A stretch of 64,000 nt of DNA from Leptobacterium flavescens (GTDB taxonomy: Bacteria > Bacteroidota > Bacteroidia > Flavobacteriales > Flavobacteriaceae): the NCBI RefSeq assembly GCF_010671605.1, contig NZ_JAABOO010000003.1, forward strand, positions 186,001 to 250,000. Direction: 5' to 3'. The position numbers and the translations under genes were made by a program. Each line of letters begins with the position of its first letter. Positions within the stretch are counted from its first letter, which is position 1. The notes beneath the pieces were generated by a model that did no database searches, had not been told where the DNA came from, and was given only the letters and a program-made list of their open reading frames with translations. Shown piece by piece: positions 24,295 to 33,406 of this stretch.

Positions 24295-25848
24295 TTACAA
24301 ATCAAACTTAATACCCTGGGCTAATGGAAGCTCAGTTGTATAATTAATGGTATTCGTTTGACGTCTCATATATACTTTCCAGGCATCGGATCCGGATTCT
24401 CTTCCGCCTCCGGTTTCTTTTTCACCTCCGAAAGCACCACCTATTTCAGCTCCGGAAGTCCCGATATTTACGTTGGCAATTCCACAATCGGATCCTGCAT
24501 GACTAAGGAATTTCTCAGCTTCACGCAGATTTGTGGTCATCACGGCAGAGGATAAGCCCTGTGCCACTCCGTTTTGAATCTCAATAGCATCTTCTATGTC
24601 TCCGCTGTATTTCAGCAAATAAAGCACAGGCGCAAAAGTTTCGTGTTGTACGATCTCAAAATGAGGTTCTGCTTCTGCAATTGCAGGTCGTACATAACAT
24701 CCGCTTTCATAACCTTCTCCTTCCAGCACTTCACCTTCTACAATAATATTACCACCTTCGGCAACTACTTTTTCCAGTGCAGCTTTATACATTTCTACGG
24801 CATCCTTGTCGATAAGAGGCCCTACGTGGTTATTCTCATCCAGCGGATTTCCTATTCTCAATTGTCCGTATGCATCTACAACGGCATTTTTTACCTTATC
24901 GTAAACAGATTCGTGAATGATCAGTCTTCTGGTAGAAGTACAACGCTGACCCGCAGTTCCACAAGCACCGAAAACAGCTCCGATAACCGTCATTTTAATG
25001 TCGGCATCCGGAGTAATGATAATGGCATTGTTTCCTCCCAGTTCCAAAAGGGATTTCCCTAAACGCTCTCCAACAGTCCTGGCTACGATCTTCCCCATAC
25101 GGGTAGAACCTGTGGCCGAGATTAACGGAATGCGCTTATCGGTGGTCATAAACTCTCCAACGGTATAATCTCCGTTGATAAGACATGAGATCCCTTCCGG
25201 TAAATTATTTTCTTTCAGGACTTCTGCAAAGATGTTCTGGCAAGCCACCCCGCAAAGCGGTGCTTTTTCAGAAGGCTTCCATACGCATACGTCTCCACAG
25301 ATCCAGGCAAGGGCCGTGTTCCATGACCATACGGCTACGGGGAAATTAAATGCAGAAATGATCCCTACGATTCCCAATGGGTGATACTGCTCATACATAC
25401 GGTGTCCCGGACGCTCTGAATGCATGGTCAAACCATGAAGCTGACGTGATAATCCAACTGCAAAATCGCAGATGTCTATCATCTCCTGAACTTCTCCCAG
25501 ACCTTCCTGGAAAGATTTTCCCATTTCATAGGAAACCAGCTTTCCAAGAGGCTCCTTATATTCACGAAGGCGCTCCCCGAACTGACGTACGATCTCTCCT
25601 CTTTTAGGAGCAGGCATAACCCTCCAGCTCTTAAAAGCTGTCTGAGCAACTTCCATTACTTTTTCATAATCCTCTCTGGTACTCGTTTTTACCTTTCCAA
25701 TCAGTTCTCCGTCTACAGGAGAGTAAGAAGCAATTTCCGAACCGTTGGAAAACCAGTTCTGACCGGTAGAAGTCCCTTCGTTAACATCGGAAATACCTAG
25801 TTGCTGAAGTGCTTCCTTTATACCGAAATCGGTAGCAGTATTTATCAT
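24295..25848 (-). CDS. amaB: ALDH7-family aldehyde dehydrogenase (alpha-aminoadipic semialdehyde dehydrogenase)
   Basis: A 517-residue NAD-dependent dehydrogenase of the antiquitin type. The general base is E269 in LLELGGNNA and the nucleophile is C303 in GTAGQRCTSTRR. EMIDICDFAVGLSRQL and SERPGH are diagnostic of ALDH7 rather than other ALDH families. The usual reaction is oxidation of alpha-aminoadipic semialdehyde to aminoadipate in lysine catabolism. The gene upstream on the same strand (111-nt gap) is 3-hydroxyanthranilate dioxygenase, a tryptophan-pathway enzyme. The pairing may reflect joint amino-acid catabolism, or this enzyme may be used on another semialdehyde. Confidence 0.88.
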   Translation of the reverse strand: MINTATDFGIKEALQQLGISDVNEGTSTGQNWFSNGSEIASYSPVDGELIGKVKTSTREDYEKVMEVAQTAFKSWRVMPAPKRGEIVRQFGERLREYKEPLGKLVSYEMGKSFQEGLGEVQEMIDICDFAVGLSRQLHGLTMHSERPGHRMYEQYHPLGIVGIISAFNFPVAVWSWNTALAWICGDVCVWKPSEKAPLCGVACQNIFAEVLKENNLPEGISCLINGDYTVGEFMTTDKRIPLISATGSTRMGKIVARTVGERLGKSLLELGGNNAIIITPDADIKMTVIGAVFGACGTAGQRCTSTRRLIIHESVYDKVKNAVVDAYGQLRIGNPLDENNHVGPLIDKDAVEMYKAALEKVVAEGGNIIVEGEVLEGEGYESGCYVRPAIAEAEPHFEIVQHETFAPVLYLLKYSGDIEDAIEIQNGVAQGLSSAVMTTNLREAEKFLSHAGSDCGIANVNIGTSGAEIGGAFGGEKETGGGRESGSDAWKVYMRRQTNTINYTTELPLAQGIKFDL

Positions 25849-25959
25849 TTTATAACTTTTTAAGCGTGTATTGTTAAATTTTTCGCGAATTTACTAATTA
25901 AAATTTTGTCTTCCCAGAATTTGCTCAAAACATAGGTTAAACCCGGAGAAAACAAACCC

Positions 25960-26496
25960 TTATTCGGAGATAAACCGATCATCGACAGGCATGACTGTTC
26001 CACAGTTATTACAGGTTCTCAGCGCTTCCGATCTATAGAAGTCGTTAAAATGAGGGAGAAAATCTTTTTCTATATCGTGTAACTCAAAATAAACGTCGTG
26101 CAGTTTGTTGTTACAGTTATCGCAATACCATAACAGGCCATCGGTAAAACCTCTTCCGGCTCGTTTACGCTCGATCACCAAACCGAGAGAACCTTCGGAC
26201 CGTACAGGAGAATGCGGAACATTGGCCGGATGCAGATACATATCGCCCGCATGCAATTCCATTTCTTTTCGCTCTCCGTCTTCCTGAATAATAACTTTAA
26301 TGCTGCCTTCCAACTGGTAGAACAACTCTTCCGTTTCATTATAATGATAGTCCTTACGGGCATTGGGCCCGGCCACGATCATTACAATATAGTCGTCTGC
26401 CTCTTTATACAGGTTTTTATTCCCAACCGGAGGTTTAAGAAGATCTCTGTTTTCCTCTATCCATCTGGTCAGGTTAAAAGGTGGAAGAATGGCCAT
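25960..26496 (-). CDS. nbaC: 3-hydroxyanthranilate 3,4-dioxygenase
   Basis: A 178-residue cupin. It opens 3-hydroxyanthranilate to 2-amino-3-carboxymuconate semialdehyde in the kynurenine pathway. The ferrous-iron ligands H51 and E57 (KDYHYNETEELF) and H95 (PANVPHS) are present. The C-terminal rubredoxin-like metal site of the bacterial form is intact (CDNCNN, then CNNCGTVMP). The other kynurenine-pathway genes are not in this window. TACCTTTA on the minus strand at 26518-26525 is a near match to a -7 element just upstream. Confidence 0.93.
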   Translation of the reverse strand: MAILPPFNLTRWIEENRDLLKPPVGNKNLYKEADDYIVMIVAGPNARKDYHYNETEELFYQLEGSIKVIIQEDGERKEMELHAGDMYLHPANVPHSPVRSEGSLGLVIERKRAGRGFTDGLLWYCDNCNNKLHDVYFELHDIEKDFLPHFNDFYRSEALRTCNNCGTVMPVDDRFISE

Positions 26497-26575
26497 AAAC
26501 TTTCTTTTTTTAAAGAATAAAGGTAAAACTTTATTTTCTTGAAAAGAAGTTTAGACAAATAGATTTAACACCAAT

Positions 26576-27061
26576 TTACAAGCGATAAAAAAGCTGGGTG
26601 AAATAATAATCTCCGTTGCTGTCTTTACGTGCACAAATTGCGGTATGTGTAAAGTTTCCTTCGATATTCTGCCGGTGTCCGGAACTGTTTAACCAGGCCT
26701 CTACAATCGCTTCGGCCGTAGGGTATCTGAAGGCTACATTTTCTGCAATGGTCTGGAAAGGGATCCTCTGATATAATTCATCCGCTCTTTGCGAAAAATT
26801 ATCATGACTGATCCTTCCCTGGGAGATCATATAATTGGTATGCTCCAATGCAGCTTCGTAAGCGATGTCATTGTGCTCCAAAGTGCCTGATCCCTGGCTT
26901 CTTCTATGATTATTTACTAATTGAAGGATTTCTGCTTCAATGGCACTCAGATTAGTGTCATCTACATTAACCGGATCCGGTTCGTTATTGTCTGAATCAC
27001 CTGTACAGGAGATAAATAGCAGCATAATGAATAGCATTGCTATAGGTTTTAAGATTTTCAT
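26576..27061 (-). CDS. CAP-domain (SCP/PR1-like) lipoprotein
   Basis: A 161-residue exported protein. The lipoprotein signal ends LLFISC, with an Asp/Asn-rich mature start. The CAP fold motifs are visible: LVNNHRRSQGSGTLEHNDIAYEAALEHTNYM, SHDNFSQR, TIAENVAF, and VEAWLNSSGHRQNI near the end. The two His and acidic residues of the CAP cavity seem present. CAP proteins bind lipids or act as proteases, and bacterial roles are mostly unknown. A good promoter lies directly upstream. Confidence 0.88.
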   Translation of the reverse strand: MKILKPIAMLFIMLLFISCTGDSDNNEPDPVNVDDTNLSAIEAEILQLVNNHRRSQGSGTLEHNDIAYEAALEHTNYMISQGRISHDNFSQRADELYQRIPFQTIAENVAFRYPTAEAIVEAWLNSSGHRQNIEGNFTHTAICARKDSNGDYYFTQLFYRL

Positions 27062-27082
27062 GGGCTATCTTTTTAATTATAA

Positions 27083-27114
27083 CAAAGATACGGATTCCTT
27101 TATTGTATTGAAAA
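27083..27114 (-). promoter_or_regulatory. Promoter of the CAP-domain gene
   Basis: On the minus strand TTTTC at 27114-27110 is followed after 19 nt by TATCTTTG at 27090-27083, an exact TAnnTTTG. It lies 22 nt before the start codon. Confidence 0.55.
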
Positions 27115-27251
27115 GGGAGAAGTTATGAACAGAAAAAGAACTACAGAACCGGATTTATAAATATTGTGCAAAAACAGGACTCCATGCTCCGGTTTTTAAC
27201 AAAATTGTTCTTAATTTTAGGTAGGAAATATTAATAAACAAACTCTCCGAT

Positions 27252-30200
27252 ATGCGTACCGTAAAACCACTTCTTCTGCTACTCCTTAGCGGACTTACCC
27301 TGCTTTCCTGTAAAAAAGGAAAAGATGAAGTCCAGGAACAAATAGACAACCTCTTTAAATACAGAGAATATATCTCAGATATCTCGCAGGGAATTATTTC
27401 GACCCATGAAGATGTACGTGTGGTGCTCAGGCAGCCCGTTGCCGACTGGAGTGATAACCAGGAGTTGAATGAACGCCTGTTTACGGTTTCTCCCAAAGTA
27501 AAGGGAAAAGTAGTGGCATTGAACAACCAGACCATTGCTTTTGTTCCCGAAGAGAAGTTCGAGCAGGATACCGAATACAACTTCAAGCTGAAACTGAATG
27601 CGTTTGTGGAAGGCATTCCTTCAGGCCTTAAAGAATTCTCCTTTAGGCTAAAAACACTAAAGCAGCAGTTTAATGTACTGACCGACAACCTGCAATCCTA
27701 TAATAAAGACTGGCAGTATTTAAGAGGAACACTTCGTACCAGTGATATAATGAATATCAGTACCGCTAAACAGTTGGTAAAAGTAAAGCAGGACGGGAAG
27801 GAGTTGAATGTAAAATTTACGGAAGCTGCTAAAAAAGCAAATCAGTTCTTCTTTACGATAGACAGCATACAGCGATTAACAGATGATTCGGAGATCGATA
27901 TTAGCTGGGACGGATCGGCGTTTAAAATTGACAGCAAGGGAGACGCTAAGATCCTTATCCCCGGGAAAAACAATTTTACGGTAACAGATATTGAGGTCTT
28001 TGACGGAGAGAGCCAGTACCTGGAAGTTAATTTTTCTGATCCCCTCAAGAAAAGCCAGAATTTTGACGGTCTGGTAAGCCTGGCAGATACGGAAAACTTA
28101 AAATTCAGTAGTGACGGAAATGTACTTAAAGTATATCCCGGGCGGGAAATGAAAGGAACAGCTTTGCTGGAAGTCTTTGAAGGGATAGAAAGTACAGAGG
28201 GCTACAAACTTAAAAAGAAGTTTTCACAGCAGGTGGCTTTTGAGCAGATCAAACCCCAGGTAAGGCTGTTGCAAAGCGGGACCATCCTGCCTTCTTCCAA
28301 TAATCTGAAAATTAATTTTGAAGCGGTTAACCTTCGTAAAGTAGATGTTTCTGTTATTCGTCTTTTCGAGAACAACGTGCTTCAGTTCCTCCAGTATAAC
28401 AACCTGAACGATCAGGGAAATCTGAGAACGGTGGCAAGGCCCATTGCCAGGAAGACTGTAGAATTGCAGAACAATCTTTCTGGAAGCAGTGGAAAATGGC
28501 GCGCCTATGCCCTCGATCTGAAAGAAATGATCAATCCGGAACCGGGAGCCATCTATCGTGTGGAGTTTAATTTCCGGCCTTCCTATAGCTCCTATAAATG
28601 TAATGCTACCAATTTTAAAGAAGAAGCCGAAGAGAATTACGATGAGGAGACGGAAAGCAGTTACTGGGATAGTTACGAGAACTACTACAGTAATAATTAC
28701 TACTACGATTACGATTGGAATGAAAGGGATAATCCCTGCCACAGTTCCTATTACCGTAATAAAAAAGTAACTACCAATGTGCTCGCATCAGACCTGGGGC
28801 TAACGGTCAAGAAAGGATTGAACCGCTCTTATTTTGTAAGCGTGAACGACCTGGTATCTACCCAGCCGGTGCAGGGCGCCAGGGTTACTTTCTACAATTT
28901 TCAGCAACAGGAGATCGGAAGTGTTCAGACAGATACCGACGGAACTTCCATTTTTGACAGTGATAACGCCGCATTTTTTGCAGTGGCATCCCATAACAAT
29001 CAAAAGACCTATATCCGTTTAAATGACGGAAATGCACTTTCGGTCAGTAAGTTCGATGTGTCGGGAGCAAGGCTACAGAAAGGCATCAAAGGATTTATCT
29101 ATGGAGAAAGAGGTGTCTGGAGGCCTGGAGATACTCTTTTTCTGTCGTTTATGCTAAACGATAAGGCCAACAATCTACCTGCAGGTCACCCTGTAAAACT
29201 GGAATTGAGTGATCCCTACGGGAAAGTCACCCATAGAGAAGTAAAGACGGCCGGACTGAATAATTTTTATCAGTTTACCTTAAAGACCGACGATAATGCA
29301 CCTACCGGAAACTGGACTGCCAGGGTTTCCGTGGGAGGGGCCAGATTTACCAAATCCCTTAAAATAGAGACTATAAAACCGAATCGCCTTAAGATCAAAG
29401 CCGATTTTGACAGTGAGATCCTGTCTTCGGAAAAACCGGTAAGAGGACAACTGGAAGTGGCCTGGTTGCACGGCGCCATAGCTAAGAACCTCAAAGCCGA
29501 TATTCAGGGGAAATTCAGATCACAGAAAACCAGTTTTAAACAATTCCCGGGCTATATATTTGACGATCCTTCCAGGAAATTCGGTACGGAAGAACAAACC
29601 GTATTTGAAGGGAGTATTAACGATCAGGGAAAAGCCGATTTCAGTTTAAGGCCTCAGCTGACCAAAAAAGCTCCGGGGATGCTGAAAGCCTCCTTCATTA
29701 CCAAAGTATATGAGAACGGAGGGGATTTTAGTACGGATGTATTCTCCAAAACCTATTCGCCTTACGATACTTATATCGGGCTTAATGTCCCTAAAGGTGA
29801 TAAAACCCGGGGGATGCTTCTGACCGATACAAAACACAAATTCGAAATAGTTTCCGTAGATGAAGAAGGAAATCCCAAGGCAGCGGAAAACCTCAAAGTA
29901 ACCATTCACAAAGTGAGGTGGAGATGGTGGTGGGACACTTCAGAAGATAACCTTTCTTCTTATAGCGGAAGCAACTTCCGGGAGCGGGTCCTTGAAAAGA
30001 CCATCAGCACGAATGCAGCCGGAAAAGCTGAATTTGATTTCGAACTGAAATATCCGGAATGGGGACGCTATCTGGTAAGGGTGGAGGACCCTGACGGAGG
30101 ACATGCCACCGGAAAAGCCATCTATATTGACTGGCCGGGATGGGCCGGGAAGTCCAGAAAGAATGACCCTTCTGCCGCTACCATGTTGGTTTTCTCTACG

Positions 30201-32771
30201 GATAAGGAGAATTATAATGTTGGGGAGAAAGCCATTGTAACTTTCCCGAGTAGCGGAGAAGGCAGAGCGCTGGTTACCGTAGAGAACGGAAGTGAGGTCC
30301 TGGAGTCGATATGGGTAACCCCATCCGAAGGAGAAACAAAATTCGAACTGCCCATAACCGCATTATACACGCCCAATGTCTATATCCATATAAGCTTGTT
30401 GCAGCCTCATGCATCTACAGCCAATGACCTGCCCGTTCGTTTATACGGAGTAGTTCCTATTGGAGTGGAAGATCCTGCAACCAGGCTGGAGCCGCAGATA
30501 AAAATGCCGGATGTCCTCAGGCCTGAAGAAACTATAACCCTTAATGTAACGGAAAAACAGGGCAAGGCGATGACCTATTCCATAGCGGTAGTAGATGAAG
30601 GCCTGCTGGATCTGACCAGATTTAAAACCCCGAGTCCATGGAACAGTTTCTATGCTCGCGAAGCCCTCGGTGTAAAAACCTGGGATATTTATGACGATGT
30701 GATCGGTGCTTTTGGAGGGAGAATAGATCAGGTCTTTGCTATCGGAGGTGATGACGAAGCAGCAGGGGCAAAGAATAAGAAAGCAAACAGATTCAAGCCG
30801 ATGGTCGTATATCTGGGACCTTTTAATCTGGCCAAAAGCGAATCGAAGTCGCATGAGATCAGGATCCCGAAATACATCGGGTCGGTACGTACCATGGTAA
30901 TAGCAGGAGATGCAACTACCGGAGCTTATGGAAATGCCGAAAAAACAACGCCGGTCAGAAAGCCTCTTATGGTACTGGCTTCCCTGCCTAGAAAGATCAC
31001 TCCCGGCGAAAAAGTAACTCTTCCCGTTACGGTCTTTGCTATGGAAAAGAGAGTAAAGAACGTAAGGGTAAGTATAAAGGAAGATAAAGCATTCAAAGTG
31101 GTGGGAGATGCCACTCAGCAGTTGAGCTTTAGTGATCCGGATGAAAAAATGGCCTATTTTGAACTGGATATAGCCGACTTTAGCGGGATCGGAAAAGTAA
31201 AGGTGGAAGCTGTAGGCAACGGAGAAACTGCATCCTACGAAGTAGAGATAGATGTGGTTAATCCCAATCCGCAGACAACTACTTCCCAGGATCTTGTTCT
31301 GGAACCGGGGGGAAGTCAGAGCATAGAGTTGCAGACATTTGGAATAAGCGGAAGTAATTCTGCCCTGGTAGAATTGTCATCCCTGCCTCCAATGGATTTT
31401 AACGGGAGACTTAAATATCTCATCAGATATCCGCACGGATGTGTGGAACAAACAACTTCAGGAGCCTTTCCTCAACTCTTTCTCGGCGATATTTTTGACC
31501 TGAATCCGAAGCAAAAGAAACGGGTCCAGCAAAATATAGAAAGTGCTATTCGCAGGCTTGGGAACTATCAGTTGCCGAATGGCGGCTTTGCCTACTGGCA
31601 GGGGCAAAACTATGCCAACGACTGGGGAAGCAGTTTTGCCGGTCATTTTTTACTGGAAGCAGAGAAAAAAGGATATGTCCTGCCCATCAGTTTTAAGAGT
31701 GGCTGGATCAACTATCAGCAACAGGCAGCAAAGCAGTGGAGAAAAACCTCCCGAAGCTCAGACCTGGCACAGGCATACAGATTATACACCCTTGCCCTTG
31801 CCGGGAATCCCGATCTGTCCTCTATGAACAGGTTACGGGAAAGTTCGGGGCTCAGTAATGAAGCAAAACATCGCCTTGCGGCAGCTTATGCTTTGATCGG
31901 GCAAAAATCGGCGGCAAAGAATATTTTCAATACCACAAATATTGATTTCCAACCGGTAAAATACGATTACTACACCTATGGATCTACAGACAGGAACCGG
32001 GCTATGGGGCTGGAAACACTGATCCTTCTGGATGCCAAAAGTGAGGCCAGGGAACTGGCAGAAACCATTGCCAAAAACCTGAGCGGGAAACGCTGGATGA
32101 GCACACAAAGTACCTCCTACAGTTTAATGGCCATGGCAAAATTTGCTTCTTATATCGGAGGAAAAGGTATGACAACTACACTCGAGCTTAACGGGAAACA
32201 GGAAAGAGTAAGCTCGTCCAGAACGCTGGCCCAAAGGGAGCTGGAAGTGAAAGACGGGACAAATACTATAAAGTTGAGTAACCAGGGGGATAATACGGTG
32301 TTTGTCCGTATACTGAACTCAGGGATACTTCCGGTAGGTCAGGAACAGACAGAGCAACGGAACCTTACCGCTCAGATCAAGTTTAAAGGCAGGGACGGGA
32401 GCAGTATAGACCCTTCCAGGATCCTGCAGGGAACAGATTTTATTACTGAGGTAAGTATCACCAATAAAAAAGGAGAAGATATTAAAGACATGGCTTTGAT
32501 GGAGATATTCCCCAGCGGATGGGAAATTGTAAATACTCGCTTTACAGATTTCGGAAGCTTTGCACCTAATAAAGTAACCCATACGGATCTGAGGGACGAC
32601 AGAGCGAATTTTTATTTCGACCTGAAAAAATATGAGACAAAGACCTTCAGGGTATTGCTCAATGCATCCTATTTAGGAAGGTATTATCTGCCCGGACTCC
32701 AGTGTGAAGCTATGTATGACAATGACTTTATGGTACGTACCAAAGGGCAGTGGGTGGAAGTGGTGCAATAA
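27252..32771 (+). CDS. Alpha-2-macroglobulin family lipoprotein with thioester motif
   Basis: A 1839-residue protein. The lipoprotein signal ends LLSC with Cys20 lipidated. Multiple beta-sandwich macroglobulin domains follow, including GFIYGERGVWRPGDTLFL (MG2-like). The central alpha-2-macroglobulin domain contains YSIAVVDEGLLDLTRF. The thioester motif CVEQ lies at 1397-1400 inside RYPHGCVEQTTSG, then come the alpha/alpha barrel (NGGFAYWQGQ) and a final beta domain. Such proteins trap attacking proteases through the reactive thioester and guard the periplasm. A Tyr/Asp/Glu/Asn-rich insert lies at about residues 455-500. The often adjacent penicillin-binding protein 1C gene is not next to it. 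Confidence 0.92.
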   Translation: MRTVKPLLLLLLSGLTLLSCKKGKDEVQEQIDNLFKYREYISDISQGIISTHEDVRVVLRQPVADWSDNQELNERLFTVSPKVKGKVVALNNQTIAFVPEEKFEQDTEYNFKLKLNAFVEGIPSGLKEFSFRLKTLKQQFNVLTDNLQSYNKDWQYLRGTLRTSDIMNISTAKQLVKVKQDGKELNVKFTEAAKKANQFFFTIDSIQRLTDDSEIDISWDGSAFKIDSKGDAKILIPGKNNFTVTDIEVFDGESQYLEVNFSDPLKKSQNFDGLVSLADTENLKFSSDGNVLKVYPGREMKGTALLEVFEGIESTEGYKLKKKFSQQVAFEQIKPQVRLLQSGTILPSSNNLKINFEAVNLRKVDVSVIRLFENNVLQFLQYNNLNDQGNLRTVARPIARKTVELQNNLSGSSGKWRAYALDLKEMINPEPGAIYRVEFNFRPSYSSYKCNATNFKEEAEENYDEETESSYWDSYENYYSNNYYYDYDWNERDNPCHSSYYRNKKVTTNVLASDLGLTVKKGLNRSYFVSVNDLVSTQPVQGARVTFYNFQQQEIGSVQTDTDGTSIFDSDNAAFFAVASHNNQKTYIRLNDGNALSVSKFDVSGARLQKGIKGFIYGERGVWRPGDTLFLSFMLNDKANNLPAGHPVKLELSDPYGKVTHREVKTAGLNNFYQFTLKTDDNAPTGNWTARVSVGGARFTKSLKIETIKPNRLKIKADFDSEILSSEKPVRGQLEVAWLHGAIAKNLKADIQGKFRSQKTSFKQFPGYIFDDPSRKFGTEEQTVFEGSINDQGKADFSLRPQLTKKAPGMLKASFITKVYENGGDFSTDVFSKTYSPYDTYIGLNVPKGDKTRGMLLTDTKHKFEIVSVDEEGNPKAAENLKVTIHKVRWRWWWDTSEDNLSSYSGSNFRERVLEKTISTNAAGKAEFDFELKYPEWGRYLVRVEDPDGGHATGKAIYIDWPGWAGKSRKNDPSAATMLVFSTDKENYNVGEKAIVTFPSSGEGRALVTVENGSEVLESIWVTPSEGETKFELPITALYTPNVYIHISLLQPHASTANDLPVRLYGVVPIGVEDPATRLEPQIKMPDVLRPEETITLNVTEKQGKAMTYSIAVVDEGLLDLTRFKTPSPWNSFYAREALGVKTWDIYDDVIGAFGGRIDQVFAIGGDDEAAGAKNKKANRFKPMVVYLGPFNLAKSESKSHEIRIPKYIGSVRTMVIAGDATTGAYGNAEKTTPVRKPLMVLASLPRKITPGEKVTLPVTVFAMEKRVKNVRVSIKEDKAFKVVGDATQQLSFSDPDEKMAYFELDIADFSGIGKVKVEAVGNGETASYEVEIDVVNPNPQTTTSQDLVLEPGGSQSIELQTFGISGSNSALVELSSLPPMDFNGRLKYLIRYPHGCVEQTTSGAFPQLFLGDIFDLNPKQKKRVQQNIESAIRRLGNYQLPNGGFAYWQGQNYANDWGSSFAGHFLLEAEKKGYVLPISFKSGWINYQQQAAKQWRKTSRSSDLAQAYRLYTLALAGNPDLSSMNRLRESSGLSNEAKHRLAAAYALIGQKSAAKNIFNTTNIDFQPVKYDYYTYGSTDRNRAMGLETLILLDAKSEARELAETIAKNLSGKRWMSTQSTSYSLMAMAKFASYIGGKGMTTTLELNGKQERVSSSRTLAQRELEVKDGTNTIKLSNQGDNTVFVRILNSGILPVGQEQTEQRNLTAQIKFKGRDGSSIDPSRILQGTDFITEVSITNKKGEDIKDMALMEIFPSGWEIVNTRFTDFGSFAPNKVTHTDLRDDRANFYFDLKKYETKTFRVLLNASYLGRYYLPGLQCEAMYDNDFMVRTKGQWVEVVQ

Positions 32772-32793
32772 CCGCTCTGCCTTCGGGAAGGCC

Positions 32794-32841
32794 CTCCTTT
32801 TCCTTCTCCTGTCATCCTGAGCGCAGTCGAAGGAAAAGGAG
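32794..32841. repeat. Intergenic repeat module C, copy 1
   Basis: The core CCTGAGCGCAGTCGAAGG (32816-32833) sits inside a 13-bp perfect stem: CTCCTTTTCCTTC at 32794-32806 pairs with 32829-32841. Copy 2 is at 44829-44863, where the core is kept but the arms differ and still pair. Confidence 0.8.
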
Positions 32842-32895
32842 ATTGATGATTTTAGATTTACGAATGTTAAATGATTGAATATTATATAAAATTGC

Positions 32896-32923
32896 CCCCT
32901 TGAGGGGACTTCAGGGGTGTAAA
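32896..32923 (+). repeat. Intergenic repeat module D, copy 1
   Basis: 28 nt beginning CCCCTTGAGGGGACTTCAGG. An identical copy lies on the opposite strand at 44895-44922. It is followed by the hairpin CCCCTCCTT-atc-AAGGAGGGG at 32954-32973. Confidence 0.85.
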
Positions 32924-32979
32924 GAACCACCCCGCCAACCTTTAGGTCGGCACCCCTCCTTATCAAGGAGGGGAATTTT

Positions 32980-33096
32980 AAAGCGCAACAATTAAAAGAA
33001 TACCTTAGAAAATGGGTAAAGTACGCTTCAAATTATAACTTTGAGGAACTCTGGGAGATCAGAGAAAAACACATCAAAAAACTCAATCATGAATAA
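32980..33096 (+). pseudogene. 3' fragment of a coding sequence without a start
   Basis: The frame reads protein-like (KAQQLKEYLRKW, then NYNFEELWEIREKHIKKL) up to a TAA at 33094-33096 that overlaps the ATG of the next gene. The open frame reaches back only to 32923, inside repeat module D, and contains no ATG, GTG or TTG. It looks like the tail of a gene whose 5' part was replaced by repeat sequence. I do not recognise the family. Confidence 0.45.
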
Positions 33097-33406
33097 ACCC
33101 TATTACGCTGTTATTTTTACAAACCTCCGTACGGAAGGAGATAATGGATATGCCGAAACTGCAGATAAAATGGAAGAACTGGCCAGAACACAACCGGGGT
33201 TTCTGGATTTTGAAAGCGCAAGAAGCGGATTGGGAATAGCAATAAGTTACTGGGAGAGCCTGGAGGCTATTGCCAACTGGAAAAAGAACAGTGAACATCT
33301 CATGGCTCAGCAAAAAGGTATAAAAAACTGGTACAGCTGGTACAAGGTTCGAATCTGCCTGGTAGAAAGAGAGTACGATTTCACCAAAAAGACTACAGCT
33401 CTTTAA
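33089..33406 (+). CDS. Antibiotic biosynthesis monooxygenase (ABM)-like protein
   Basis: 105 residues from the ATG at 33089. The frame is open to 33041, but that part overlaps the upstream coding fragment. It has a ferredoxin-like ABM fold with a YYAVIFTN strand, an ELARTQPGFLDFESAR helix/strand and SYWESLEAIANWKKNSEH. The final part is GIKNWYSWYKVRICLVEREYDF, typical of this family. Related proteins are heme-degrading or quinol monooxygenases, and many are uncharacterised. Its 3' end overlaps the convergent membrane-protein gene by 14 nt. The start overlaps a degenerate upstream frame, suggesting it was once translationally coupled to it. Confidence 0.8.
   Translation: MNKPYYAVIFTNLRTEGDNGYAETADKMEELARTQPGFLDFESARSGLGIAISYWESLEAIANWKKNSEHLMAQQKGIKNWYSWYKVRICLVEREYDFTKKTTAL

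Noticed and set aside
33330-33360. GGTTCGAATC resembling a tRNA T-loop
   Set aside because: It lies inside the ABM coding sequence, the flanking bases do not form a T-stem, and no anticodon or acceptor arm fits.
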